Shown piece after piece: positions 9,449 to 17,597 of a stretch of DNA of 39,479 bases. Each line of letters begins with the position of its first letter. Position 1 is the first letter of the stretch. This stretch comes from an uncultured Prevotella sp. (GTDB lineage: Bacteria; Bacteroidota; Bacteroidia; Bacteroidales; Bacteroidaceae). Made by a program: the position numbers and the translations under genes. Location of the stretch: contig CAKPZJ010000028.1 in assembly GCA_934204655.1 (NCBI GenBank), forward strand, positions 1 to 39,479, in the 5' to 3' direction. The notes beneath the pieces are model-generated. The model made no database searches. It was not told the DNA's origin and was given only the letters and a program-made list of their open reading frames with translations.

Positions 9449-10891
9449 TTACTGACGCTTCTCGAGCAGCACCACGTTCTCTACATGGGGTGTGTGGGGG
9501 AACATGTCGACAGGCTGTACTCGTGCCACGCGGTATTGGGCATCCATGAGCGCCAGGTCGCGGGCCTGGGTGGCCGGGTTGCAGCTCACGTAGACCACGC
9601 GCTGAGGGGCAGCGTTGAGTATCACGTTGACTACATCGGGGTGCATGCCGGCACGGGGCGGGTCGGTTATAATCACATCGGGGCGGCCGTGGCGGGCCAC
9701 AAACTCATCGGTCAGGATGTCTTTCATGTCGCCGGCGTAGAACAGCGTGTTGTCTATATGGTTTATCTGGCTGTTTATCTTGGCGTCCTCTATGGCCTCG
9801 GGCACGTACTCGATGCCGACAACCTTGCGTGCCTTGCGTGCCACAAAGTTGGCGATGGTTCCCGTACCTGTGTAGAGGTCGTACACCAGCTCGCTGCCTG
9901 TAAGCCCAGCAAAATTGCGGGCCACGCAGTACAGGTGGTAGGCTTGGTCGGTGTTAGTTTGGTAAAAACTCTTCGGGCCTACCTTGAACCGCAGGTCCTC
10001 CATGGTCTCGAAGATGTGGTCGGTACCCTTGTAGAGCGTCAGGTCCAGGTCGCCGAATGTGTCGTTACCCTTCTGGTTGTCTACATATAATATGGAGGTG
10101 AGCTGTGGAAACTTCTCGGCTATGTGGGCCAGCAGCTGCTGGGCTTTCTCGTCGTCGCCGGGTTCGTCGTAATGGAACTGGAGGATGAGCATCCACTCGC
10201 CCGTGTTCGAGTTGCGAAACACCATGTCGCGGAGCAGTCCTACCTGCTGGCGTATGTCGTAGTAAGTAAAGTGGTGAGCCAGGGTGTAGTCGCGTATCTC
10301 GTTGCGTATCTGGTTGTGCAGGTCGTCCATCAGATGGCATTTGCTGATGGGATAAATCTTGTCAAAAGCACCCGTTATGTGGAAACCTATGGCCGACTCG
10401 TTGAGGTTGCCCTCGGTTCCTTCTTCGCGCGGAGGCATCTGGGCTATCTCTTCCTTAGTGTACCAGCGCTTGTTGGCACAGCCAAATTCCAGTTTGTTAC
10501 GGTATTCGCTTATCTTCTGCGAGCCCAGGATGGGCATAAACTCGGGCAACTCTACCTTGCCTATCCGCGACAGCTGGTCGTACACCTGCTGCTGCTTGGC
10601 TTTCAGTTGCTCTTCGTATCTCAGGTTCTGCCACTTGCAGCCACCGCAGATGCCGAAGTGGTCGCACATAGGCGTGGTGCGCAGGGAGCTGCGCTCAATA
10701 ATCCTTACGGCTTCGGCCTCACAGTATTTATGTTTCTTCTTGCGTATCTGCAAGTCTACTACGTCGCCGGGCACGACAAAAGGAACAAACACGGCCATGT
10801 CATTTACATGGGCCACACACTTGCCCTCAGCCGCAACAGCCTCTATCGTTACGTTTTCCAACAGGGGAAACGGCTTATGCTTACGAGTCAT
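9449..10891 (-). CDS. rlmD: 23S rRNA (uracil-5-)-methyltransferase, RlmD/RumA family
   Basis: SAM-dependent enzyme that makes 5-methyluridine in 23S rRNA. An N-terminal TRAM-type RNA-binding domain (about 8-65) precedes an iron-sulfur cluster region (C76, C82, C85 in CGGCKWQ, with a later Cys in SKCHLM as candidate fourth ligand). The methyltransferase domain has YDLYTGTGT for SAM binding, DPPRAGMHP, and the nucleophilic Cys in VYVSCNPA. Length (480) is slightly above E. coli RlmD. Bacteroidota often carry several paralogues (RlmD, RlmCD), so which uridine it modifies is uncertain; the family is certain. Confidence 0.92.
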   Translation of the reverse strand: MTRKHKPFPLLENVTIEAVAAEGKCVAHVNDMAVFVPFVVPGDVVDLQIRKKKHKYCEAEAVRIIERSSLRTTPMCDHFGICGGCKWQNLRYEEQLKAKQQQVYDQLSRIGKVELPEFMPILGSQKISEYRNKLEFGCANKRWYTKEEIAQMPPREEGTEGNLNESAIGFHITGAFDKIYPISKCHLMDDLHNQIRNEIRDYTLAHHFTYYDIRQQVGLLRDMVFRNSNTGEWMLILQFHYDEPGDDEKAQQLLAHIAEKFPQLTSILYVDNQKGNDTFGDLDLTLYKGTDHIFETMEDLRFKVGPKSFYQTNTDQAYHLYCVARNFAGLTGSELVYDLYTGTGTIANFVARKARKVVGIEYVPEAIEDAKINSQINHIDNTLFYAGDMKDILTDEFVARHGRPDVIITDPPRAGMHPDVVNVILNAAPQRVVYVSCNPATQARDLALMDAQYRVARVQPVDMFPHTPHVENVVLLEKRQ

Positions 10892-10910
10892 AATCAGTAA
10901 TTTTTGTAGG

Positions 10911-10918
10911 CAAAGTTA
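10911..10918 (-). promoter_or_regulatory. -7 box of the rlmD promoter
   Basis: TAACTTTG on the minus strand, 19 bp before the rlmD ATG. No clear TTTG was found 19-20 bp upstream, so only the -7 element is supported. Confidence 0.45.
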
Positions 10919-11020
10919 CAAATAAAATAACTATTTATGCTTTGTTTGCAATCAAAATTGCAGGCACGGCCGCGAAAATAAGAAAATGTAATCTCTACAT
11001 TGCATATTTTCGTGGAAATG

Positions 11021-11052
11021 CTTGCGGGAATAGCAAAAATAGCCTATCTTTG
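11021..11052 (+). promoter_or_regulatory. Promoter of ppdK
   Basis: CTTG (11021-11024) and TATCTTTG (11045-11052) are separated by 20 bp. The ppdK ATG is 38 bp downstream. Together with the divergent rlmD box this explains the roughly 200-bp region between the two genes. Confidence 0.65.
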
Positions 11053-11090
11053 CAGAAAGTCATACAAAATATTTTGAAACTTTGATAACT

Positions 11091-13811
11091 ATGAATGAGA
11101 AAAGAGTCTATACTTTTGGCAATGGTAAGGCCGAAGGTAATGCAAAGATGAGAGAGGAACTCGGAGGCAAGGGCGCTAACCTTGCTGAGATGAACCTCAT
11201 TGGTGTGCCGGTTCCTCCTGGATTTACAATTACCACAGGCTGTTGTAATGAATACTATAAGGTAGGCCAGGACAAGATTAAGGAAATGCTGAATGCTGAG
11301 GTGACAGCTGCCGTGAAACACATCGAGAATCTGATGAACTCTAAGTTTGGAGATGTTCAGAATCCGCTTTTGGTGAGTGTACGCTCGGGTGCCCGTGCGT
11401 CTATGCCCGGTATGATGGATACCATCCTCAATCTGGGTCTTAATGACGAGGTGGCCGAAGGACTGGTACGCAAGACTAACAACCCACACTTTGTTTACGA
11501 TTCGTATCGCCGATTTGTACAGATGTACGGCGATGTAGTGCTCGAGATGAAGCCGGTAAACAAGGAGGACATCGACCCGTTCGAGGAAATTATCGAGAGC
11601 GTCAAGGCCGAACGCGGTGTTAAGCTGGACAAGGACTTGTCGGTCGAGGAGCTGAAGAAACTCGTACAGCTGTTCAAGGCTGCCATCAAGGAGCGTACGG
11701 GCCACGATTTCCCGAACGATCCTATCGAGCAGTTGTGGGGTGCCATCTGCGCCGTGTTCCGCAGCTGGATGAACGAGCGTGCCATCCTGTATCGTAAGAT
11801 GGAGGGTATTCCTGACGAGTGGGGTACCGCAGTAAGCGTGATGGCCATGGTGTTCGGCAATATGGGCGATACCAGTGCAACGGGTGTCTGCTTCAGCCGT
11901 GATGCCGGAAATGGCGAGAATGTGTTCAACGGAGAGTATCTCGTAAATGCTCAGGGCGAGGACGTGGTAGCCGGTATTCGTACGCCGCAGCAGATTACCA
12001 AGTTAGGGTCGCAGCGCTGGGCCGAGCGTGCAGGCATCAGCGAGGAAGAGCGTGTCAGCAAGTATCCCTCTATGGAGGAGGCTATGCCCGAGATATACAA
12101 GCAGCTCAACGACCTGCAGGAGAAGCTGGAGAACCACTATCGCGACATGCAGGATATGGAGTTCACAGTACAGGAGGGTAAACTTTGGTTCCTCCAGACA
12201 CGTAACGGTAAGCGTACGGGTACAGCTATGGTCAAGATAGCTATCGACTTGCTGCACGAGGGCATGATAGACGAGAAGACAGCCATCATGCGCTGCGAGC
12301 CACAGAAACTGGACGAACTGCTGCACCCTGTATTTGACAAGCTGGCGCTGCAGAAGGCTAAGGTAATCACCCAGGGTCTGCCCGCGTCCCCGGGCGCTGC
12401 GTGTGGCCAGATAGTCTTCCACGCTGACGATGCCCAGAAGTGGCATGCCGATGGTCATCGTGTCATCATGGTACGTATTGAGACCAGTCCTGAGGACTTG
12501 GCTGGTATGGCCTCGGCCGAGGGTATCCTCACCGCACGTGGCGGTATGACTTCACATGCTGCTGTGGTGGCTCGCGGTATGGGCAAGTGCTGTGTGTCGG
12601 GTGCCGGCAGTATCAATGTAGACTACAAGACTAAGACCGTTGAAATAGACGGTGTAGTATATAAGGAGGGCGACTACATATCGCTCAACGGTTCAACCGG
12701 CCAGGTATATGCTGGCGAGGTGCCCACCAAGGCTGCTGAGCTGAGTGGCGACTTCAAGGAACTGATGGACCTCTGCGACAAGTACACCAAGTTGCAGGTT
12801 CGTACCAATGCCGATACGCCGCACGATGCGAGCGTGGCCCGTGCTTTCGGGGCCAAGGGTATCGGCCTTACCCGTACTGAGCACATGTTCTTCGAGGACA
12901 AGAAGATTGTGGCTATGCGCGAGATGATATTGGCCGATAGCGCCGAGGGTCGTAAGAGGGCTTTGGACAAGTTGCTGCCTTATCAGAAGGCCGACTTCAA
13001 GGGTATTCTGGAGGCCATGGATGGTTGTCCTGTTAATATCCGTCTGCTCGACCCGCCTCTCCATGAGTTCGTGCCTCACGATCTGGCTGGCCAGGAGGTT
13101 ATGGCTAAGGAGATGGGGGTAGATGTGGCTACTATCAAGCGCCGCGTTGAGAGCCTGGCTGAGAATAACCCCATGCTGGGTCACCGTGGATGCCGTCTGG
13201 GTATCACATTCCCGGAGATTACGGCCATGCAGACCCGTGCTATCCTCTCGGCAGCCTGCGAGCTGAAGAAGGAGGGCAAGCATCCTATGCCAGAGATTAT
13301 GGTTCCGCTTATCGGTACACTCAACGAGTTTAAGCAGCAGAAGGGTATTATCCTCAAGGCTGCCGAGGAGGTGTTCGAGGAGTATGGTGAGAAGATAGAG
13401 TTTGAGATTGGCACCATGATAGAGATTCCGCGTGCCGCGCTGACCGCTGATCGCATCGCAGAGGAGGCTGAGTACTTCAGTTTCGGTACCAATGACCTTA
13501 CACAGATGACATTTGGCTACAGCCGCGATGACATTGCCAGTTTCCTGCCTGTATATTTGGAGAAGAAGATACTCAAGGTAGACCCATTCCAGGTGCTGGA
13601 TCAGGAGGGTGTAGGTCAGCTTATCAAGATGGCGGTAGAGAAGGGTCGCGCTGTGCGTCCTAACCTGCTTACTGGTATCTGTGGTGAGCATGGTGGCGAG
13701 CCCAGCTCGGTTAAGTTCTGTGCTAAGATAGGCCTTAACTATGCCAGCTGTTCTCCTTTCCGCGTGCCTATCGCCCGTCTGGCTGCCGCCCAAGCTGCGG
13801 TAGAAGAATAA
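11091..13811 (+). CDS. ppdK: Pyruvate, phosphate dikinase
   Basis: Interconverts ATP, phosphate and pyruvate with AMP, pyrophosphate and phosphoenolpyruvate, and is central to anaerobic glycolysis and gluconeogenesis in many Bacteroidales. The ATG-start protein is 906 residues. The ATP-grasp domain opens with GGKGANLAEM. The swivelling domain carries the phosphoacceptor His (H489 in GGMTSHAAVV), and the C-terminal barrel has EIGTMIEIPRA and the catalytic Cys (C864 in TGICGEHGGEP). The frame continues three codons upstream to a TTG, but the ATG gives the expected MNEKRVYTFG opening. Monocistronic: own promoter and a terminator just downstream. Confidence 0.97.
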   Translation: MNEKRVYTFGNGKAEGNAKMREELGGKGANLAEMNLIGVPVPPGFTITTGCCNEYYKVGQDKIKEMLNAEVTAAVKHIENLMNSKFGDVQNPLLVSVRSGARASMPGMMDTILNLGLNDEVAEGLVRKTNNPHFVYDSYRRFVQMYGDVVLEMKPVNKEDIDPFEEIIESVKAERGVKLDKDLSVEELKKLVQLFKAAIKERTGHDFPNDPIEQLWGAICAVFRSWMNERAILYRKMEGIPDEWGTAVSVMAMVFGNMGDTSATGVCFSRDAGNGENVFNGEYLVNAQGEDVVAGIRTPQQITKLGSQRWAERAGISEEERVSKYPSMEEAMPEIYKQLNDLQEKLENHYRDMQDMEFTVQEGKLWFLQTRNGKRTGTAMVKIAIDLLHEGMIDEKTAIMRCEPQKLDELLHPVFDKLALQKAKVITQGLPASPGAACGQIVFHADDAQKWHADGHRVIMVRIETSPEDLAGMASAEGILTARGGMTSHAAVVARGMGKCCVSGAGSINVDYKTKTVEIDGVVYKEGDYISLNGSTGQVYAGEVPTKAAELSGDFKELMDLCDKYTKLQVRTNADTPHDASVARAFGAKGIGLTRTEHMFFEDKKIVAMREMILADSAEGRKRALDKLLPYQKADFKGILEAMDGCPVNIRLLDPPLHEFVPHDLAGQEVMAKEMGVDVATIKRRVESLAENNPMLGHRGCRLGITFPEITAMQTRAILSAACELKKEGKHPMPEIMVPLIGTLNEFKQQKGIILKAAEEVFEEYGEKIEFEIGTMIEIPRAALTADRIAEEAEYFSFGTNDLTQMTFGYSRDDIASFLPVYLEKKILKVDPFQVLDQEGVGQLIKMAVEKGRAVRPNLLTGICGEHGGEPSSVKFCAKIGLNYASCSPFRVPIARLAAAQAAVEE

Positions 13812-13827
13812 ACCGTGTATGACTATA

Positions 13828-13867
13828 AAGAGAGGTGGAAAAATTATTTTTTCACCTCTCTTCTTTT
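13828..13867 (+). terminator. Terminator after ppdK
   Basis: AAGAGAGGTG (13828-13837) pairs with CACCTCTCTT (13853-13862). A-rich and T-rich inner segments extend the stem, and CTTTT follows. It lies 16 bp after the ppdK stop codon. Confidence 0.7.
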
Positions 13868-13889
13868 GCTATTGAATAAGTTTTGAGGT

Positions 13890-14390
13890 GTGAGAAAATT
13901 TGTATTTACGCTATTATTGACAGGGTTGATGCTTGGCCAGGCTGTGGCAGCCGACTTTCTGCCAGTTCGGTTCGGACTGCCAAAGAGCGAGGCTGTTTCG
14001 GCGTTTACCCAGCTATGGGGCTGTCCGGTAGAGACGACAGAAAATGCTATTACCTTTTATAATGTAGAACTTGATGGCTTTTGTTTTAACCGTGTCGTAC
14101 TGGGTTTTGAGGATGTGGCTCATGGGGGATACTTTAATCAGGCTCGCCTGTTTATCGCTCGCCCTGTTCGTCGGCAGGCTGTCATTCAGCGCGACTCGCT
14201 GGCACGTACGCTCAGTACCCAGTACGGCTACGGTATAACCCGCGACTATGAGGAGAATGGCAATAAGTTTTATAAAGGGGGTACTTCACCCGAAGGGATA
14301 GGTTTTCTGTTTACTATCTACACGCAGCGTAGGCAGGGGCAGTGGAGTACCGAACTGCGGTATGGCGCGTTTCATAAATTAAAAAGATGA
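13890..14390 (+). CDS. Exported protein of unknown function
   Basis: 166 residues starting with GTG at 13890, followed by a convincing signal peptide (MRKFVFTLLLTGLMLG, cleavage after AVA). The mature part (about 145 residues) has mixed alpha/beta character, with FGLPKSEAVSAF near the front and a basic C-terminus (FHKLKR). It contains a single internal Cys near 45 and another near 69, and no lipobox. I do not recognise a family. It lies 78 bp after ppdK but beyond its terminator, and its stop is separated by one base from the next exported protein, so these two genes form a pair. Confidence 0.7.
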   Translation: MRKFVFTLLLTGLMLGQAVAADFLPVRFGLPKSEAVSAFTQLWGCPVETTENAITFYNVELDGFCFNRVVLGFEDVAHGGYFNQARLFIARPVRRQAVIQRDSLARTLSTQYGYGITRDYEENGNKFYKGGTSPEGIGFLFTIYTQRRQGQWSTELRYGAFHKLKR

Positions 14391-14391
14391 T

Positions 14392-15039
14392 ATGATGAAG
14401 AGAACTTTTTTAGTATTGATATTGGCATGGGCGATGACTGGAATGGCATCAGCCCAGTCGGTCAAGGACTTTTGGCTGGCCATGCCTGACTCTGTATTGT
14501 CATCTGTTAACCGCTCAATGCGAGCCGAACTGGTGGCCGCCACGGCTCCGGCTATGAAAACTGAGGTGAAAAATGTATTAGAGGGTACTATGGTGCTCGA
14601 TACCTTGACCAGCGATTTCATGGCTGTACGCATATCTGGGGCTTCTACCATGCAGATACGTCGGTTGACTTATAAGGGCGACACGATATTTTGCGTAGTA
14701 CGTACTTATATGGGGCCTGTGGCTGACAGCAATGTATCTCTGTATGACAAGGCATGGGGCTCTATGGATATGAAGCATATCTATGATGGAAAGTGCATCA
14801 AGTGTGTGAAAAAATCGTTGGTAGAAAAACCTGATACGATGACTCAACAACGCTTTGAGGAGGTAAAGGCTATGCTTGACCCTATGTTGGTGACAGCCAC
14901 GCTGTCTGCGACTGATGTCACGATAACATTTACGGGTGCCGTGGATGTGTTAAATAATGAGGAAAAGAAAGCTGTAAGTGCTATTTTTGTTAAAAAAACA
15001 TTTAAATGGGATGGTAAAATCTTTAAAAAGGTTATATAG
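14392..15039 (+). CDS. DUF3256-like exported protein
   Basis: 215 residues (the second ATG at 14395 is equally possible). A signal peptide is present (KRTFLVLILAWAMTG, cleavage after SAQ). Right after it comes VKDFWLAMPDSVLSSV, the opening of the Bacteroidota DUF3256 family as I know it, and the body is made of short beta-strands alternating with charged turns (LTYKGDTIFCVVRTY). Function is unknown; the localisation would be periplasmic or surface. Translationally close to the preceding exported protein (1 bp gap), so a shared role is plausible. Confidence 0.68.
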   Translation: MMKRTFLVLILAWAMTGMASAQSVKDFWLAMPDSVLSSVNRSMRAELVAATAPAMKTEVKNVLEGTMVLDTLTSDFMAVRISGASTMQIRRLTYKGDTIFCVVRTYMGPVADSNVSLYDKAWGSMDMKHIYDGKCIKCVKKSLVEKPDTMTQQRFEEVKAMLDPMLVTATLSATDVTITFTGAVDVLNNEEKKAVSAIFVKKTFKWDGKIFKKVI

Positions 15040-15061
15040 TGGTGTTTTTTGCGCAAAAAAA

Positions 15062-15093
15062 CTTGCATAAATACAATAAAAATATTACTTTTG
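15062..15093 (+). promoter_or_regulatory. Orphan promoter in the 15.1-kb intergenic region
   Basis: CTTG (15062-15065) and TACTTTTG (15086-15093) lie 20 bp apart. The only thing downstream before a strong terminator (15134-15168) is about 40 noncoding bases. Confidence 0.55.
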
Positions 15094-15098
15094 CATTG

Positions 15099-15168
15099 TG
15101 TTTTTCATGGTATTAGATTATTAAGGTTTAGAAAGATTGGTTGTCGTGAGACAATCAATCTTTTTTTT
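15099..15168 (+). ncRNA. Candidate small RNA, about 70 nt
   Basis: A consensus promoter is followed 40 bp later by a strong intrinsic terminator, with no start codon that leads to a credible protein. The predicted transcript would run from about 15099 to the T tract at 15161-15168 and consists of an A/U-rich leader plus a 12-bp hairpin with a GTGA loop. It resembles the unit at 25579-25665 in plan: leader, a TATTnAnG-like block, hairpin, poly-U. Expression is inferred, not shown. Confidence 0.35.
15134..15168 (+). terminator. Strong intrinsic terminator
   Basis: AGATTGGTTGTC (15134-15145) pairs with GACAATCAATCT (15150-15161) through one G-U pair around a GTGA loop, followed by eight T residues. 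It could end the candidate small RNA and any read-through from the gene ending at 15039. Confidence 0.8.
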
Positions 15169-15432
15169 GATGGTAAAGGGGACTGCGGGGAACTTAGGAG
15201 CCCTTTAAACATCGAATTTACTGATTTGAATGATTACGGATATTCATTTTTGCATTGCTACTGAATATCCTCTCTAACGTTAATTATGCTCTTTGGAGAC
15301 ACAAAGCCTCTAAAGAGCATGGCAAACATCCGCAGTGTTTTTCATAGTTTTACGGCTTACGCCACACTGCGGAGCGTTGCACTTCTATTTGTGGAAATCA
15401 CGTACTTTTCAAAATCTCTTTTACCCTGCCAT
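15169..15432. other. Hairpin-rich convergent intergenic region
   Basis: No supportable gene. Three inverted repeats are visible: GGATATTCA (15238-15246) with TGAATATCC (15262-15270); TGCTCTTT (15287-15294) with AAAGAGCA (15312-15319); and CCGCAGTG with CACTGCGG around 15329-15375. The region receives converging transcription from 15039 and from none of its own genes. The hairpins lack long T tracts. Confidence 0.45.
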
Positions 15433-16461
15433 TTATAAGGTGGCAAGCGGATTGTAGCCTTCGGTCAGGCCGGTTATGGTCTGCATCTGTTCCATCAGCT
15501 GCTGGGTAGCTTTGTAGAGATGCTGCTTGGTGAGCCGTTGTACCAGTTGCTGTTCGTCGTAGTCGGTATGGCGGAGCAGTTGGTACAACTGCGCGTAGTG
15601 ACATAATGGGGCGCGATGCTTACGAACCTCGCCCACCATCTGCTGGATGGCACTGAAGAGTAGCGAGGTGTTGTCGTCTTGCTCGGAGGGTAAGTCGTTG
15701 TCGGGATAGGGGGCCACGGCATCGTAGCGGTCTATGGCATCTATCTCGAAAGGTGGGATGGCCAGGCCGAGACGGCTGGCTCCTGTGTGTAGGTATGGGG
15801 TGATGCGCTCGTCGTAAGCGAAGAGCATGAGCATGCGCCAATCGGCATCACCACAATGACCGGCAGCCTCGCGGATGGGTCGGCACGCCTCTTCCTGATG
15901 CAGCCGATTGGGCTCCAGACCTATCTGCAGGAGGCTGTAAGCTAACTGGCGTAGGTGGGCAGGTAACAGTCTGACGGCATTGGAGTCAATAATCTTCTGA
16001 TAAAATGTGTGGAAGCGCCGGGCCATCTCCTCGGCTGTTATCGACTGGGTTACAGCGGCGTTGGGTATCAGTGCCACACGGCTATTCCACCTCAGCGTGT
16101 CCAGGGTGTCTATTTCGGCCTCGCTCCAGGCATGGATGGCATCGGCCTGCATAACAGCCTCCTTGGCCAGCAGGACCCGCCTGACAGCCTCGGTAGGGTG
16201 GTGGTGGGTTACCCACGGCTGTAAGCAGCCTAAGGGTGAGAAGACGGTGGCCACTTGCTGTCGCGAAACTCGCCGCAGGGCCCTCGCCATCTGCAAATCA
16301 GGACACCCTAAGAAGTGAACTAATGAATAAGGCTCTACAGGTATCTCCCCGCGGTGTAGGATATGCGCCCCGTCGGGCAGCAGACTTGACAGGTAGTCGG
16401 TCAGTTGTCTGTACGGTTCGGTTTGGTACAATGGCTCAGAGATGTAGAGTACTATATTCAT
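15433..16461 (-). CDS. Glycosyltransferase-like protein, unassigned
   Basis: 342 residues with no signal peptide. The first ~140 residues read like the N-terminal Rossmann half of a GT-B glycosyltransferase (NIVLYISEPLY, LVHFLGCPD, then ADAIHAWSEAEIDTL and ALIPNAA). The second half lacks the nucleotide-sugar site of GT4 enzymes and turns into an acidic, helical domain (about 180-330). I therefore cannot call it catalytic. It overlaps the GT2 gene by 4 bp (ATGA type) and is the last gene of the lysA-led overlapping cluster, so it probably acts with that membrane glycosyltransferase. Confidence 0.55.
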   Translation of the reverse strand: MNIVLYISEPLYQTEPYRQLTDYLSSLLPDGAHILHRGEIPVEPYSLVHFLGCPDLQMARALRRVSRQQVATVFSPLGCLQPWVTHHHPTEAVRRVLLAKEAVMQADAIHAWSEAEIDTLDTLRWNSRVALIPNAAVTQSITAEEMARRFHTFYQKIIDSNAVRLLPAHLRQLAYSLLQIGLEPNRLHQEEACRPIREAAGHCGDADWRMLMLFAYDERITPYLHTGASRLGLAIPPFEIDAIDRYDAVAPYPDNDLPSEQDDNTSLLFSAIQQMVGEVRKHRAPLCHYAQLYQLLRHTDYDEQQLVQRLTKQHLYKATQQLMEQMQTITGLTEGYNPLATL

Positions 16462-17597
16462 AGCTTGTGACTGGTAAATTCGGTCTTGTCTGTCAGACGG
16501 TGTCTAAGCCAAGTCAGGGCGTTGTGACCCGTGATGCGCAGCTCGTAGAAAGGCGTCGCCCACAACTTCATGGGGATGTTCAGGGTGTGTATGGTTCTTC
16601 TTATCCACAGGACGCGAACTACTACCGTAAGAAGCAGCATCGCGATGGCTACACCCATCATTACCCAGCGCTGGGTGAGCGCGCCATATACGCTGGTGGC
16701 TATCTGGAGCAGATAAGCTAAGTACAATGCCGTCTGATCCAGTCGGTACACGGCGTGGTACAGGCCGCCATGGCCCAGATGGCAATTGGTGTCAAGGGCC
16801 CTAACCTGGTCTTTGCGCCATTCGGCAGTGGTGGGCTTGCGTTGGGTGAGCCGTGCCTCTTCATCCAAGGCAATGGCGGTAGCATGGGGAGCGGCATACT
16901 TATTAACCAGAGTGGCATATTCGCCCCACAGCAGGTGCAGGCTGCCTAAAAATCCCTGACCATCCATAAACTGATGCTTACGGAAAACCAGGCAATGGGC
17001 GTTGGTGCTATAGGCACGGCCACGCAGGGCACGGCCTATGTAGTAGAGGGCCCGGTGCAGACGTTCGAACTGATAAAAGCCACGGCTCGCCTCGTCATAG
17101 TACACGGGAACCATCGTCTGGTTGACCGTCTCTGGCTGGCAATGAGTCATTATCGCCGTCAGGCATTGTAGCGAAGCAGGGCGACAATCGGCATCAGCTA
17201 ACAGCACCCAGTCGTGGCGGGCAGCCTTAACGCCCAGTGTAACGGCCAACTTACGGCGACTCATGTAGCGCGAGCTCTGAGGAACGAAGGTGGAGTAAAG
17301 CCGGTGACTGCCGCTGAGCCGCTTGATGATGTCCTCGGCCTGATGGTCACCCTCGTCGACCACGACAATTATCTGCAGGTCGGCTGCATATTCCTGATTG
17401 AGCCACAGGGGCAGACAGTCGGCTAACGCCTGGGTGTTGCCATGGGTCATCAGTATCAGCGAGAGGGGCTGTGGGGCCGCGGGGCTGCCTGCCGTAGCTA
17501 CCCTGAGTTTCCGCCTGAATGGGCTGCACCACAGCGACAGCACAGCCATGACCACGGCCACCGTTATACCTATTATAGAGAGTGTATCTATAATCAT
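16458..17597 (-). CDS. Membrane-anchored GT2 family glycosyltransferase
   Basis: 379 residues. An N-terminal transmembrane helix (about 4-24) is followed by a GT-A fold: LSLILMTHGN, then LQIIVVVDEGD, the metal-binding LLADADCRP near 135, and a late QRKPTTAEWRKDQ resembling the Q/RxxRW-type acceptor motif of processive family 2 enzymes. Two hydrophobic segments follow (about 283-325). The topology suggests a cytoplasmic-face transferase making a lipid-linked or cell-wall glycan. It overlaps lysA by 4 bp upstream and the next gene by 4 bp downstream, which indicates translational coupling. The sugar substrate cannot be told. Confidence 0.8.
   Translation of the reverse strand: MIIDTLSIIGITVAVVMAVLSLWCSPFRRKLRVATAGSPAAPQPLSLILMTHGNTQALADCLPLWLNQEYAADLQIIVVVDEGDHQAEDIIKRLSGSHRLYSTFVPQSSRYMSRRKLAVTLGVKAARHDWVLLADADCRPASLQCLTAIMTHCQPETVNQTMVPVYYDEASRGFYQFERLHRALYYIGRALRGRAYSTNAHCLVFRKHQFMDGQGFLGSLHLLWGEYATLVNKYAAPHATAIALDEEARLTQRKPTTAEWRKDQVRALDTNCHLGHGGLYHAVYRLDQTALYLAYLLQIATSVYGALTQRWVMMGVAIAMLLLTVVVRVLWIRRTIHTLNIPMKLWATPFYELRITGHNALTWLRHRLTDKTEFTSHKL

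Noticed and set aside
12693..13793. 366-codon open frame antisense to ppdK
   Set aside because: Opposite a secure gene, no recognisable domain, no promoter.
15207..15222. 16-base identity with 32874-32889 (AAACATCGAATTTACT), considered as a shared recombination site
   Set aside because: A match of this length between two A/T-rich intergenic regions can occur by chance in a 39-kb window, and the flanks do not extend it.
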